From NCBI RefSeq assembly GCF_030816195.1, contig NZ_JAUSXS010000001.1, positions 2,007,501 to 2,071,500 of the forward strand: DNA of 64,000 nucleotides, written 5' to 3'. Below are positions 38,255 through 47,565 of this stretch, piece after piece. How positions within the stretch are numbered: the stretch's first letter is position 1; each line of letters starts with the position of its first letter. The notes under the pieces are model-generated. The model did no database searches. It was not told the DNA's origin and saw only the letters and a list, made by a program, of their open reading frames with translations. The position numbers were made by a program, and so were the translations under genes. Origin of the DNA: Pseudomonas sp. W4I3. Lineage in GTDB: Bacteria; Pseudomonadota; Gammaproteobacteria; Pseudomonadales; Pseudomonadaceae.

Positions 38255-39255
38255 ACGCTGGCCTCTTCTTCGTCATCGCCGTATTCGGTGCTGAAACCTT
38301 GAGCATCCAGGCCTTTCTCGCGCAGATGGCGCACCAGTACGCCCACCGAACCGTGGGTGACCATTACCCGTTCGGCGCCGGTCTGTTCGATCGCCCACAA
38401 CAGGCCGGGCCAATCCGCATGGTCCGACAGCACAAAGCCACGGTCGACCCCGCGCCGCCGCCGGGTACCCCGCAGGCGCATCCAGCCACTGGCGAAAGCA
38501 TCGCTGTAGTCGCCAAAGCGGCGGATCCAGGTGCTGCCACCGGTGGAGGGCGGGGCGATGATCAGTGCCTGGCGCAGCAGCGGGTCGTTTTTCTTGAAGT
38601 CGCCGGCGTACAGGGTTTCGGGGATGTAGATACCGGCATCGCGGTATACCCGGTTCAGCGGCTCGACGGCGCCATGGCTGAGGATCGGGCCGATGCTGGC
38701 GTCGATGCCATGGAGAATGCGCTGGGCCTTGCCGAACGAATAGCAGAACAGCACGCTGGCTTTGCCGGCGGCGACGTTGGCCTGCCACCAGTCATTAATG
38801 CCCGCGAAGATCTGTGCCTGCGGCTGCCAGCGGTAGATCGGCAGGCCGAAGGTCGATTCAGTGATGAAGGTATGGCAGCGCACCGGCTCGAAGGGCGCGC
38901 AAGTGCCATCGGGCTCGACCTTGTAATCGCCGGACGCGACCCAGACTTCGCCCTGGTATTCCAGGCGCACCTGAGCTGAGCCCAGCACATGCCCGGCCGG
39001 ATGAAAACTGATGGTGACACCGTGATGCTCCAACGGCTCGCCGTAGGCCAGGGTTTGCAGGTTGATGTCCTGGCCCAGGCGCGAGCGCAGGATGCCTTCG
39101 CCGGGGGCGGCCGCCAGGTAATGTTGGTTGCCGGTACGGGCGTGGTCGCCGTGGGCATGGGTGATGACGGAGCGTTCCACCGGGCGCCAGGGGTCGATGT
39201 AGAAATCACCGGCGGGGCAGTAGAGGCCTTCGGGTCGGGCAATGACAAGGTCCAT
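38251..39255 (-). CDS. Ligase-associated exonuclease (MBL / beta-CASP fold)
   Basis: This 334-residue protein is the metallo-beta-lactamase-fold nuclease that accompanies the ATP-dependent ligase in bacterial repair clusters. It shows the zinc motif THAHGDHA near residue 33, HPAGHVLGSAQV, ASGDYKVEPDGTC and a C-terminal SDHADWPGL / VTHGSVGV region as in the SNM1/Artemis relatives. It is the first gene of the ligase pair. Protein and start look intact. Confidence 0.92.
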   Translation of the reverse strand: MDLVIARPEGLYCPAGDFYIDPWRPVERSVITHAHGDHARTGNQHYLAAAPGEGILRSRLGQDINLQTLAYGEPLEHHGVTISFHPAGHVLGSAQVRLEYQGEVWVASGDYKVEPDGTCAPFEPVRCHTFITESTFGLPIYRWQPQAQIFAGINDWWQANVAAGKASVLFCYSFGKAQRILHGIDASIGPILSHGAVEPLNRVYRDAGIYIPETLYAGDFKKNDPLLRQALIIAPPSTGGSTWIRRFGDYSDAFASGWMRLRGTRRRRGVDRGFVLSDHADWPGLLWAIEQTGAERVMVTHGSVGVLVRHLREKGLDAQGFSTEYGDDEEEASV

Positions 39256-39330
39256 GGGGTGACCGGGGAGGAGGGCTTATCATTTAGGAGGATATGACGG
39301 TGAGAGAAGTTCTATTTGAATGCATGGGGT

Positions 39331-39368
39331 CCAAATGTGGGAGGGAGCAAGCCCCCTCCCACATTTGG
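39331..39368. repeat. Collapsed REPIN: single perfect hairpin
   Basis: CCAAATGTGGGAGGG (39331-39345) and CCCTCCCACATTTGG (39354-39368) are perfect 15-bp inverted arms around an 8-base loop (AGCAAGCC). The loop keeps one inner arm of a REPIN, so this looks like a REPIN that has lost its centre. It lies between the exonuclease start and the quiP stop. Confidence 0.85.
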
Positions 39369-39394
39369 ATTCGGTTTCTTCTGAGAAAACCGGG

Positions 39395-41836
39395 TTACTT
39401 GCCGGGTGTCAGGGTCAGCCGGTTTTTTCCGTACACCTTGTCAAAGTTCTGCGGCTGCATCGGGAAGCTCAGGTATTGCGCCTTGAGCGACGGGTCGATG
39501 CCGTTGGCATAGTTCGGGCTGGCCGGGTTGCCGGACTGGCCGATGCCACCCTGGCCCATCATCGGTTCCGGCTGGCCGAAGTCGACGATCATGCGCAGCG
39601 CCGACGTCTGGCTCACGTTGAAATCCTGCCCCCAAGTGTATGGCGCCGGATTCAGGGTGTTGTGGTCGCCGCCGCTGGCGAACGGACCACGGATAACCTG
39701 CCCGCTGGTGTTCTTCCAGCTGATGGTGTGCAGCTTGCCCCACTGCCAGGTCTTGTGATCGGCACCCAACAAACTGTCGCCGCTGCTGATCGCAGCGGCC
39801 AGAGTGCGTGCCAGGATTGCCGGCTTGTCTTCCTTGAGCGGCGTGCGCGTGTCATCCCACAGCGGGCTGTCTTCGCGGCCCAGCAAATGGTCGGCGGTGG
39901 CTGCATAAGACAGGTTGGCGTTGCTGACAAAGGCTTTCCAGCTGGCGCTGTGTTCGGGGCCGAGTTTGTCGAGGAAGATCTGCTTGGCGCTTTCCTGCAG
40001 GAACAGCTCGTAGACCGCCGCGTCGGCGGACGTTGGCGCAAGGCGGCCATCGAAGGCCATCAATCGTCCGAGTGCTTCGCGTGCCTTGGCCTGTTCGGCG
40101 GCGGGCAGCGCATCGATGGCCTGTTTCAGCGGCTGGGCCATGCCCGGCGCCTGGAACATGCCCTTGAGTTTGGCGGCGAAGGTGGTGGTCTGGTCGTATT
40201 GCATGGCGATCAGGCTGCGGCTGTCATGCTTGCCGGCATTGGCCAGTTGCGCCAGGCGCTCGCTGCGCTCCGGTGCAGCCCAGGAATTGGACAGCTGCAT
40301 GCCGTAGCCACGCGGGGCGGTGCGCTGGTTGGCGGTGCCGATCCAGCCTTGAGCCGGGTCCTGGTCATAGGGGTGCAGCATGGCGTCGGCGTAACCGTCC
40401 CAGTCAAAGCGCGTGTCCCAGCCCGGCGAGGGCAGCAGGCCTTCGCCTTCGCGGCGGTTGGGAAAGCGACCGGTGACCTGCCAACCGATGTTGCTGGCGT
40501 CGGCGAAGATCATGTTCAACGCAATCGCGCGAATTTCGCGGGTGGCGTCCGAGGCCTTGCCGGCGTTTTGCGCGCGGGACAGGTCGAAGAACGCATCCAG
40601 GCTCTTGTCATCTTTCAAGTCGGCGGTTTGCAGGGCCAGGCCAAAACCGCTGGTGAGGGCCTGGCTGCTATTGAGCAAGGCACCGTGGCGGGTTTCGTAC
40701 ACCACTTCGCGAATCGAGCGTTGGCCTTTGACGAAGAAGGTCTCGTTACGCACGCCGGCCGGCAGCCATTTACCGTTGTTCTCGTAGTACAACGCGCTGC
40801 CCTGGCGTTTGACCTTCTCCAGGAACAGGTCCTGGGTGTCGCCCTTGACCGCGCTCATGCTCCACGCCACCTTGCCGTTGAAGCCCGACAACAGGGTGGG
40901 CAGACCGGCAATCGACGCGCCGACCGCCTGATATTTCGGGGCGCGGATTTGCACATAGCTCCAGGGTGATGGCGCTTGCGGCTGGGCCGCGATGTCGTTG
41001 GCCATCAGGCTTTTGCCACTGCGGCTGCGTTGCGGTCCGATGGCCCAGTTGCTAGAGGTAGTAACGCCCAGGGCGTTGAGGCTGTTGAGCTGCTGGCTGA
41101 CCGTGTCCAACCCGGCCAGGCCGGTGATCTGGCTCAGGTTCACACCCTTGAGTTTGTCGGCTTCGGCCAGCGGGATCGCTTCGTCCGGCGCGCTGGGGAT
41201 AAGCCAGGCGAGCTTGTCGACACCGACTTTTTGCGCCAGCACCAGCGAAGAAATTTCCTGCTGCAGGTTGCTCGACTCGCTGAAATTCAGCAGGCAGAAC
41301 AGCAGCGCCGAATCTTCCGGCTTCCAGTACTCGGGCTTGTAGCCGGTCTGGGCCAGGTCGGTGGGCAGCTTGTCGCGGTAGCGGAACAGGTAGGCGTTGA
41401 CGCCCCGCGCATAGACTTCAAAGAAGCGCTTGAGGCGTGGCGATGAGGCGTTGTACAGCTCGCCGGCGCTCTTTTTAAGGTTGACCGCGCGCATGAAGCG
41501 GTCGACATCGAGTACCTCCGGGCCGGACATTTCCGCCAAGCGGCCCTGGGCCAGCAGGCGCAAGGTGACCATCTGGGTGATCCGGTCGCTGGCGTGCACA
41601 TAGCCGAGGCTGAACAGCGCGTCGTGGAAGGTGTTGCTTTCAATCAGCGGCATGCCCTGGGCATTGCGGCGTATCGAGACGTTTTGCGCGAGGCCCTTGA
41701 TCGGCTGTACGCCGGCCACGGGGGGCAGGGTGTCCTGGGTGTTCTGGAGCTGGCAACCGGCCAGGCTCAACGCACTGGCCACTGCCGCGGCAACGCCGAA
41801 CCGGGGAAGAAAATGTGTAAGGGCTGGCGAGGCCAT
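39395..41836 (-). CDS. quiP: Acyl-homoserine lactone acylase QuiP (penicillin amidase family)
   Basis: QuiP is an N-terminal nucleophile hydrolase that removes the acyl chain from long-chain AHL signals. ATG 41836 follows AGGAG and gives 813 residues with a lipoprotein-like signal (ALSLAGCQ). The order alpha chain, spacer, beta chain fits; the likely nucleophile Ser begins the beta chain at [20 protein letters not shown]. The segments [24 protein letters not shown] and [13 protein letters not shown] match QuiP of P. aeruginosa as I recall it. True AHL specificity is inferred. No luxI gene is in the window. Confidence 0.88.
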   Translation of the reverse strand: MASPALTHFLPRFGVAAAVASALSLAGCQLQNTQDTLPPVAGVQPIKGLAQNVSIRRNAQGMPLIESNTFHDALFSLGYVHASDRITQMVTLRLLAQGRLAEMSGPEVLDVDRFMRAVNLKKSAGELYNASSPRLKRFFEVYARGVNAYLFRYRDKLPTDLAQTGYKPEYWKPEDSALLFCLLNFSESSNLQQEISSLVLAQKVGVDKLAWLIPSAPDEAIPLAEADKLKGVNLSQITGLAGLDTVSQQLNSLNALGVTTSSNWAIGPQRSRSGKSLMANDIAAQPQAPSPWSYVQIRAPKYQAVGASIAGLPTLLSGFNGKVAWSMSAVKGDTQDLFLEKVKRQGSALYYENNGKWLPAGVRNETFFVKGQRSIREVVYETRHGALLNSSQALTSGFGLALQTADLKDDKSLDAFFDLSRAQNAGKASDATREIRAIALNMIFADASNIGWQVTGRFPNRREGEGLLPSPGWDTRFDWDGYADAMLHPYDQDPAQGWIGTANQRTAPRGYGMQLSNSWAAPERSERLAQLANAGKHDSRSLIAMQYDQTTTFAAKLKGMFQAPGMAQPLKQAIDALPAAEQAKAREALGRLMAFDGRLAPTSADAAVYELFLQESAKQIFLDKLGPEHSASWKAFVSNANLSYAATADHLLGREDSPLWDDTRTPLKEDKPAILARTLAAAISSGDSLLGADHKTWQWGKLHTISWKNTSGQVIRGPFASGGDHNTLNPAPYTWGQDFNVSQTSALRMIVDFGQPEPMMGQGGIGQSGNPASPNYANGIDPSLKAQYLSFPMQPQNFDKVYGKNRLTLTPGK

Positions 41837-41949
41837 GGCAAAGCTCCTGCGGGGGGGTAGCGTCATTAAAGGCGCTACGTTAGTGAGCGCGGTGAAACGA
41901 CGCAAGCGGGAGTTTTGTAATTGCGTGAGTACTTGGGCTTATGCACAAA

Positions 41950-42057
41950 CCAATGTGGGAGGGGGCTTGCTCCCGATAGCGGTCATTCAGTCAATGTCTA
42001 TACAGACTGACATACTGCTATCGGGAGCAAGCCCCCTCCCACACTGGATGCTCAATG
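41950..42057. repeat. REPIN (GI-type) between quiP and the SEC-C gene
   Basis: The arms TGTGGGAGGGGGCTTGCTCC and GGAGCAAGCCCCCTCCCACA flank a centre of about 60 bases. At 108 bases it is the longest full REPIN here. Confidence 0.9.
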
Positions 42058-42059
42058 GC

Positions 42060-42260
42060 TTAAGCGCCGTGGCACTTCTTGAATTTCTTCTCGCTGCCGC
42101 ATGGGCAAGGGTCGTTGCGACCTACGTCTTTCAACGCGTTGCGCACGGGCTCCTGATGAGCGTGGCCGCAGTTCGGGCCGTGGACATGCCCGTGGTCGTG
42201 ATCATGGTGATCGTGATCGTGGTTGCAGTCAGGACCATGGACATGGGGTTGCTGAGTCAT
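42060..42260 (-). CDS. Small His-rich protein with C-terminal SEC-C motif
   Basis: This 66-residue protein has an N-terminal stretch packed with His and Asp ([17 protein letters not shown]) and a C-terminal SEC-C zinc motif ([17 protein letters not shown]). The SEC-C motif, as at the end of SecA, binds zinc; the His-rich part could hold further metal ions. The start overlaps the stop of the LEA-2 lipoprotein gene upstream (ATGA at 42257-42260). Its job is unknown; metal storage or delivery is a guess. Confidence 0.85.
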   Translation of the reverse strand: MTQQPHVHGPDCNHDHDHHDHDHGHVHGPNCGHAHQEPVRNALKDVGRNDPCPCGSEKKFKKCHGA

Positions 42261-42739
42261 CGATGTCGCTCCGGAATAAAATCGCCGGGGATTATCTCGC
42301 CATTGTGGGCCACCTGCACGTCATTACCGATGAATAATCCGGTTTTCAGCTCGCCTTCGAGGCGATAGGGCACGGGGCGTTCGGGATTTTTCAGCATTTG
42401 CACCACATCGCGTATTCGCGGCCACAGGTTGGTGCGCACCGAGACCTTGAAGACTTTATGGCTGCGCGGCGGCACGGTCAGCCATTCGTTGGACTCGCCC
42501 TCAGTCAGCACCAGATCGCCCAGGGTGACCTTGTAGATCAGGCCGCGCACGGTCAGGTCGGCGTCGTCGCGGTTGTCCACGCGAAAGTACAGCTTGAACT
42601 TCTGCTCCAGCAGCTTGGCCCGCACCACTTCGACGTTGACCAGTGATACGTGGGGCGGCGGCGCATCGTCTTCGAACCACGAGGCGCAGCCGGTCAGACT
42701 CAGGGTTAACGCCAGCATCAAGCTGAAGGTGCGAAACAT
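42257..42739 (-). CDS. LEA type 2 family lipoprotein
   Basis: This 160-residue protein has a lipoprotein signal ([11 protein letters not shown], lipidated Cys about residue 18) and one LEA-2 (WHy) domain, a small beta-sandwich seen in proteins linked to desiccation and stress. Visible segments are [35 protein letters not shown] and [14 protein letters not shown]. It is coupled to the His-rich SEC-C gene. A surface or periplasmic protective role is inferred only. Confidence 0.85.
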   Translation of the reverse strand: MFRTFSLMLALTLSLTGCASWFEDDAPPPHVSLVNVEVVRAKLLEQKFKLYFRVDNRDDADLTVRGLIYKVTLGDLVLTEGESNEWLTVPPRSHKVFKVSVRTNLWPRIRDVVQMLKNPERPVPYRLEGELKTGLFIGNDVQVAHNGEIIPGDFIPERHR

Positions 42740-42760
42740 TGGCGTTATCCTGTCCGGTTG

Positions 42761-43231
42761 TTAAAAGTAGCTGGAGCAGCACTTCTTGAACTTCTGCCCG
42801 CTGCCACACAAACATACATCATTACGCCCGGCCTTCACCTCCACCGTCGGATCGATGAAGTACCAGCGCCCTTCGTTCTGTACGAAAGAAGAGCGTTCAC
42901 GGTGGCTATGTTCGCCAGTGCTGTCGTGCCAGCGCGCGGTGAAGGTGACGAAAGCGTGTTCCGGCTGGCCGCCGAAGACTTCCGAGCTTTCCACCTCAAG
43001 GCCGAGCCAGGTGCTTTGGGCGCTCCAGGCGGCAATGGCGTTGCGGTCCAGGCCTGCTTGCTGCGCCGGCAGGGTGGTGCTCACCAGGTAGTCCACCAGG
43101 CCCAGCACGTAAGCGCTGTAACGCGAACGCATCAGCGCCGCGGCACATGGGGCCGGGTGGCCGGCGTGGTAATGGCCGCAGCAGGCGTCCAGCAGGGTGC
43201 CACTGCCGCAGGGGCAAATGGATGTGCTCAT
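42761..43231 (-). CDS. YchJ-family SEC-C protein
   Basis: I start at ATG 43231 ([19 protein letters not shown]), giving 156 residues as usual for YchJ; the longer open frame has no conserved start. An N-terminal SEC-C zinc motif ([14 protein letters not shown]) is followed by an NTF2-like middle domain ([18 protein letters not shown]) and a second SEC-C motif at the end ([13 protein letters not shown]). Function is unknown; it belongs to the same strand group as the DUF6231 gene upstream, 4 bases away. Confidence 0.9.
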   Translation of the reverse strand: MSTSICPCGSGTLLDACCGHYHAGHPAPCAAALMRSRYSAYVLGLVDYLVSTTLPAQQAGLDRNAIAAWSAQSTWLGLEVESSEVFGGQPEHAFVTFTARWHDSTGEHSHRERSSFVQNEGRWYFIDPTVEVKAGRNDVCLCGSGQKFKKCCSSYF

Positions 43232-43235
43232 GGGG

Positions 43236-43733
43236 TTACCACCAATACTTTCCAAAATTTTCCGGGTTGGCCCAGAAGCGGGCGTTGAGCCAGTCCGGTA
43301 CTTGTTTATAGTCAAGCAGATCGTAGGTAAACAGTGTCAGCACCTGCTCATCGCGCTGGAATCGCTCACCGGCCTGCAGGGCCAGGGAGAAAAAGTCGGT
43401 GTCCTTCCAGTCGCAGGCGGCCAGGTCCACCAGCACCGCGATACGGCTGGCATTTAGGTTGCGGATGCCACCCAGCAACGTCAGACCCTGGGGTTTGGGC
43501 AGGTGTTCAAGGCAATCGACCACCAGCGCCAGGTCAAAACGCTGCGCCGCCAGTTCGGCAGGCAGCGGGCCAGGTGGGGCCACGCTGACGAGCACCTCGG
43601 AATGCGCCGCTTTAAACGCATCCAGCGCGGGAAACTGGCTGGCGCCCAACAACAACAGGCGTTTGGGGGCGTGCAGGTCCAGCAGCGCAGCCAGTGCTTG
43701 CTGGGGCGTACGGGAAGAAATTCCAGCGGTCAT
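43236..43733 (-). CDS. DUF6231 family protein
   Basis: This 165-residue protein matches a pseudomonad family without assigned function (DUF6231). The central part looks like a Rossmann-like fold ([36 protein letters not shown]), reminiscent of a degenerate methyltransferase. The C-terminus is aromatic ([13 protein letters not shown]). It precedes ychJ with a 4-base gap and is probably in one operon with it. Confidence 0.75.
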   Translation of the reverse strand: MTAGISSRTPQQALAALLDLHAPKRLLLLGASQFPALDAFKAAHSEVLVSVAPPGPLPAELAAQRFDLALVVDCLEHLPKPQGLTLLGGIRNLNASRIAVLVDLAACDWKDTDFFSLALQAGERFQRDEQVLTLFTYDLLDYKQVPDWLNARFWANPENFGKYWW

Positions 43734-43904
43734 TGCAGATCCTCACATCAGGACCGTAGAGACTAGCGCGGCTGGGCGTGCGGGCCTAGCGCATTACCGC
43801 CAATACCGCGGGTGTCTGAAGTTTTTTGATCCTTCACTGGCAAATCGCCCGTGGAAGTCGTTACTGTGCGTCCAAAGAAAAATTTGAAAACACTCGGGAG
43901 CCCC

Positions 43905-44666
43905 ATGATGCGTAAGGTTTTTCTGCTGGCCCTGTTGGTCAGCCCCGTTGCCCTGGCCCAGAGCGTCAGTGTCGAGACCAACTCGTTGATGCGCTTGCCC
44001 AGCAGCACCAGCGTGTTGCAGCTGGAGCGCCTGGACGTGGCGGACTACGGCACCCTGCTGATTCCTGCCACCATCAGCCAGATCTCGGTGGAGCAACTGC
44101 ATCTGGGGCGTGACGCGCGCATCGCGATTGTCCCTGGCAATACCGCGCTGCAGCTGCAGGTGCGCCAGGCTGAACTGGAGCACGGCAGCCAGATCACATC
44201 GCGCGGTGCGCCCGGTACCCATGAAAAACCCGCCAAGGCCGGGCGTGACTTGACCTTGCGTATCGATTCGCTGACGGCTGAAGAACTGTCGGTGGATGCT
44301 CGTGGCGGCGCCGGTGCTCAAGGGTATGCGGGGCTGGATGGCGCTAACGGCGAAGACCCAGGGTGCACGTGGGGTTCGGCAGGGCGTGGATTCAATGGCG
44401 ACAACGGCGGCAATGGCCTGCCGGGGGCGGCGGGTGCAGCGGTGCGTGTCGAGCTGCCCCAGGACTTTCCTGGCGAGCGGATCAAGGTCTGGGTGGACGG
44501 CGGTGCCGGTGGCTTGGCCGGTGTAGCGGGCAAACCTGGCAAGGGCGGGCAGTCCAAGGGCTGCCTGGTGTACCGCGCCGACGGCGGCGAAAAAGGCCGG
44601 CCGGGGCTAGAGGGGCAGCCGGGGCCGGTTGGGCCTGCGGGGTCTGTGATCATTCAAAGGCTTTGA
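43905..44666 (+). CDS. Secreted collagen-like protein
   Basis: ATG 43905 (or 43908) follows a CGGGAG site and gives about 253 residues with a signal peptide (MRKVFLLALLVSPVALA). Residues about 20-125 form a beta-rich domain; after that come glycine-rich collagen-like stretches such as GYAGLDGANGEDPG, GFNGDNGGNGLPGAAGAA and GEKGRPGLEGQPGPVGPAG, interrupted by the non-repeat VRVELPQDFPGERIKVWVDG. Two cysteines (CTWG and GCLV) could form a disulfide. Function is unknown; surface adhesion or structure is a guess. Confidence 0.8.
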   Translation: MMRKVFLLALLVSPVALAQSVSVETNSLMRLPSSTSVLQLERLDVADYGTLLIPATISQISVEQLHLGRDARIAIVPGNTALQLQVRQAELEHGSQITSRGAPGTHEKPAKAGRDLTLRIDSLTAEELSVDARGGAGAQGYAGLDGANGEDPGCTWGSAGRGFNGDNGGNGLPGAAGAAVRVELPQDFPGERIKVWVDGGAGGLAGVAGKPGKGGQSKGCLVYRADGGEKGRPGLEGQPGPVGPAGSVIIQRL

Positions 44667-44680
44667 GTCGCCTGGTAGAC

Positions 44681-44758
44681 CGCCATCGGCGGCAAGCCCC
44701 CTCCCACCTTGGGAGCGCATTCCAAATGTGGGAGGGGGCTTGCTCCCGATAGCTGTCT
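44681..44758. repeat. REP pair with reversed arm order
   Basis: GCAAGCCCCCTCCCAC (44692-44707) comes first and GTGGGAGGGGGCTTGC (44728-44743) second, the opposite order to the other REPINs here. The 16-base arms are perfectly complementary around a 20-base loop. It may be the junction of two adjacent REPINs or two independent REPs. Confidence 0.85.
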
Positions 44759-44768
44759 ACAAATTTGC

Positions 44769-45233
44769 TCAGAACATCGGCCGAGCCGAAGCAATCGCCA
44801 CCACCACCAACCCCACCATCAAGTTAACCCCCACCAATTTGCGGATCTGCCCCAGTGCCGCCGCACCTGCCGGCCAGTCCTCAGCCGCCACCGCCGCCTT
44901 CAGCGCCGGAAACTTCAACGCCTGAATGCGGATAAACAGCGCCGTCATCACCAGGTACAAGCCCATCATCACCTGCACATAGCGCGGCGCGGTCTCAAAG
45001 CCGTTGAAACGCAAGTGCAGCAGGCCGACACCGCTGATCGGCAAAATCAGCACCGCCACCCACACCCAGACAAAAAAACGTTGAAACACATTTGCCCACA
45101 GCTTCAGCCGGGCAGGGCCCTCAAGTGCCGCCATGGCGGCGGGGCGCAGGATCATCCAGGCGAAAAACATACCGCCGACCCAGATCAAAGCGGCCAGTAC
45201 ATGCAGGGTGTAAGCGAGGCTAAACGCGGTCAT
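44769..45233 (-). CDS. CopD-domain membrane protein
   Basis: This 154-residue protein has four membrane helices and the CopD-type start LHVLAALIWVGGMFFAWMIL, with a His and Trp typical of the domain. The family is linked to copper transport or haem-like membrane redox proteins, but many members are uncharacterised. It stands alone, with no cop genes next to it. The copper link is therefore family-based only. Confidence 0.82.
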   Translation of the reverse strand: MTAFSLAYTLHVLAALIWVGGMFFAWMILRPAAMAALEGPARLKLWANVFQRFFVWVWVAVLILPISGVGLLHLRFNGFETAPRYVQVMMGLYLVMTALFIRIQALKFPALKAAVAAEDWPAGAAALGQIRKLVGVNLMVGLVVVAIASARPMF

Positions 45234-45332
45234 TGTGGTACTCCGTTCTGCGCGGGATTAATTAGCGGGGTATGATAGCGGCCGATCCGAACCACTGAAA
45301 ATTTATCCAGCGTTTTTTGCGCCCGACTATCC

Positions 45333-47477
45333 ATGATCAGCACTGAACTCAAAACCACGATCCAGGGCGCCTATTCGCGTTTTCTCGAAGCCAAGAGCTT
45401 GAAACCGCGTTACGGCCAGCGCCTGATGATCGCCGAAGTGGCGAAAGTCCTCGGGGATATCGACACGGACGACGAGGGCCGCCGCGAGGGCGAACCCGCG
45501 GTCGTGGCCGTCGAGGCCGGCACCGGTACCGGTAAGACGGTGGCCTACAGCCTGGCTGCGATACCTACCGCCAAGGCTGCGGGCAAGCGCCTGGTGATCG
45601 CCACGGCGACCGTGGCACTGCAGGAGCAGATTGTCTACAAGGACCTGCCCGACCTGATGCGCAATAGCGGCTTGAGCTTTACCTTTGCCCTGGCGAAGGG
45701 GCGTGGCCGCTATATGTGCCTGTCCAAGCTCGACGTATTGCTGCAGGAAGGCCACGCGCAGACCGCCACGGCATCGCTGTTCGAAGAAGAAGGCTTCAAG
45801 ATCGAGGTCGATGAGGCCAGTCAGAAGCTGTTTACCAGTATGATCGAGAAACTCGCCGGCAATAAATGGGACGGCGATCGCGACAGCTGGCCCACCGCCC
45901 TTGAAGACTCCGACTGGGCGCGCCTGACCACCGACCACAGTCAGTGCACCAACCGCCATTGCCCCAACTTCGGTCAGTGCGCCTTCTATAAGGCCCGCGA
46001 AGGCATGGGCAAGGTCGATGTGATCGTCACCAACCACGACATGGTGCTGGCCGACCTGGCCCTGGGCGGCGGTGCCGTCCTGCCGGACCCGCGCGACACT
46101 CTGTATGTGTTCGACGAAGGTCATCACCTGCCGGACAAGGCCATCGGCCACTTCGCCCATTACACCCGGTTGCGTTCCACCGCCGACTGGCTGGAAACCA
46201 CCGCCAAGAACCTCACCAAGCTGCTGGCCCAGCATCCGCTGCCGGGCGATCTGGGCAAGCTGATCGAACAGGTGCCTGAGCTGGCGCGTGATATCAAGAC
46301 CCAGCAGCAGTTCATGTTCAGCGCCTGCGAGCAGGTGGCCGACTTCAAGCCCGGCGAAGACGTGGAAGGCCGTGAGCGGCCGCGTCACCGGTTTGTGGGC
46401 GGCATGATCCCTGAGCATATGCGCGAAATGGGCATTGAACTGAAGAAGGGCTTTTCACGCCTGACCGACCTGTTCACCCGTCTCACGGACCTGCTCAAGG
46501 AAGGCATGGATGGCGAGGTCAATATCGGCATCGCCAGCAACCAGGCCGAAGAATGGTACCCGCTGTTCGGCAGCCTGCTGTCTCGTTCTCAGGGCAACTG
46601 GGAGTTGTGGACGGCGTTCACCGTCGAAGACCCGGAAGACAACCCGCCCATGGCGCGCTGGCTGACCTTGTCGGAAAGCGGTGCGCTGTTCGATATCGAG
46701 GTCAATGCCAGCCCGATCCTCGCTGCTGAAATGTTGCGCCGCAACCTGTGGAACGTGGCCTACGGCTGCCTGGTGACCTCGGCCACGTTGACCGCCCTGG
46801 GCACCTTCGACCGCTTCCGCATGCGCGCCGGCCTGCCGAAAAAAGCCGTCACTGCAGTGGTGCCGAGCCCGTTCCATCATGCCGACGCTGGCGTACTGCG
46901 GGTGCCCGACCTCAAGGCCGACCCTCGGGACGCGGCGGCGCACACTGCGGCGATCATCCGCGACCTGCCCGAGCTGGTCGAAGGTTCGCGGGGCACCCTG
47001 GTGCTGTTTTCGTCGCGCAAACAGATGCAGGACGTATTTGACGGCCTTGACCGCGACTGGCGTAAACAAGTGTTTATCCAGGGCAACCTGTCCAAGCAGG
47101 AAACCTTGAACAAGCACAAGGCGCGCGTCGATGGCGGTGATTCCAGCGTGTTGTTCGGCCTGGCAAGCTTTGCCGAGGGCGTGGACTTGCCTGGCGCCTA
47201 CTGCGAACACGTGGTGATCGCCAAGATTCCGTTTTCGGTTCCGGATGACCCGGTCGAGGCCGCGCTGGCCGAGTGGATCGAAGCCCGAGGCGGCAACCCG
47301 TTCATGGAAATCTCGGTGCCCGATGCTTCCTTGAAGCTGGTGCAGGCCTGCGGGCGCTTGCTGCGCACCGAGCAGGACCGGGGCACCATCACTTTGCTCG
47401 ATCGCCGCCTGGTCACCCAGCGCTATGGCAAGGCAATCCTGAATGCCTTGCCGCCGTTCAGGCGCGAAATTTCTTAA
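45333..47477 (+). CDS. dinG: ATP-dependent DNA helicase DinG
   Basis: DinG is an XPD-like 5'-3' helicase that resolves R-loops and other structures after replication damage. The 714-residue protein has Walker A in EAGTGTGKTVAYSL, iron-sulfur cysteines (RYMC early and CTNRHCPNFGQC later), the DEGH box in VFDEGHHLPD, and C-terminal motifs SSRKQMQ and QACGRLLRTEQDRG. Length fits E. coli DinG. A weak LexA-like sequence upstream was not convincing. Confidence 0.95.
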   Translation: MISTELKTTIQGAYSRFLEAKSLKPRYGQRLMIAEVAKVLGDIDTDDEGRREGEPAVVAVEAGTGTGKTVAYSLAAIPTAKAAGKRLVIATATVALQEQIVYKDLPDLMRNSGLSFTFALAKGRGRYMCLSKLDVLLQEGHAQTATASLFEEEGFKIEVDEASQKLFTSMIEKLAGNKWDGDRDSWPTALEDSDWARLTTDHSQCTNRHCPNFGQCAFYKAREGMGKVDVIVTNHDMVLADLALGGGAVLPDPRDTLYVFDEGHHLPDKAIGHFAHYTRLRSTADWLETTAKNLTKLLAQHPLPGDLGKLIEQVPELARDIKTQQQFMFSACEQVADFKPGEDVEGRERPRHRFVGGMIPEHMREMGIELKKGFSRLTDLFTRLTDLLKEGMDGEVNIGIASNQAEEWYPLFGSLLSRSQGNWELWTAFTVEDPEDNPPMARWLTLSESGALFDIEVNASPILAAEMLRRNLWNVAYGCLVTSATLTALGTFDRFRMRAGLPKKAVTAVVPSPFHHADAGVLRVPDLKADPRDAAAHTAAIIRDLPELVEGSRGTLVLFSSRKQMQDVFDGLDRDWRKQVFIQGNLSKQETLNKHKARVDGGDSSVLFGLASFAEGVDLPGAYCEHVVIAKIPFSVPDDPVEAALAEWIEARGGNPFMEISVPDASLKLVQACGRLLRTEQDRGTITLLDRRLVTQRYGKAILNALPPFRREIS

Positions 47478-47565
47478 GCCACCGTGGGCGAACTCGCCCA
47501 CTTCGTGGTCTATCTCATGTATGTCATCAGGCCAGTCATCGGCCGTTTGGGAGAACCTTGTTCGT

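Noticed and set aside
45295..45310. LexA-like sequence CTGAAAATTTATCCAG before dinG
   Set aside because: It has the right length, but two of the eight core positions of CTGT-N8-ACAG differ, so I do not call an SOS box.
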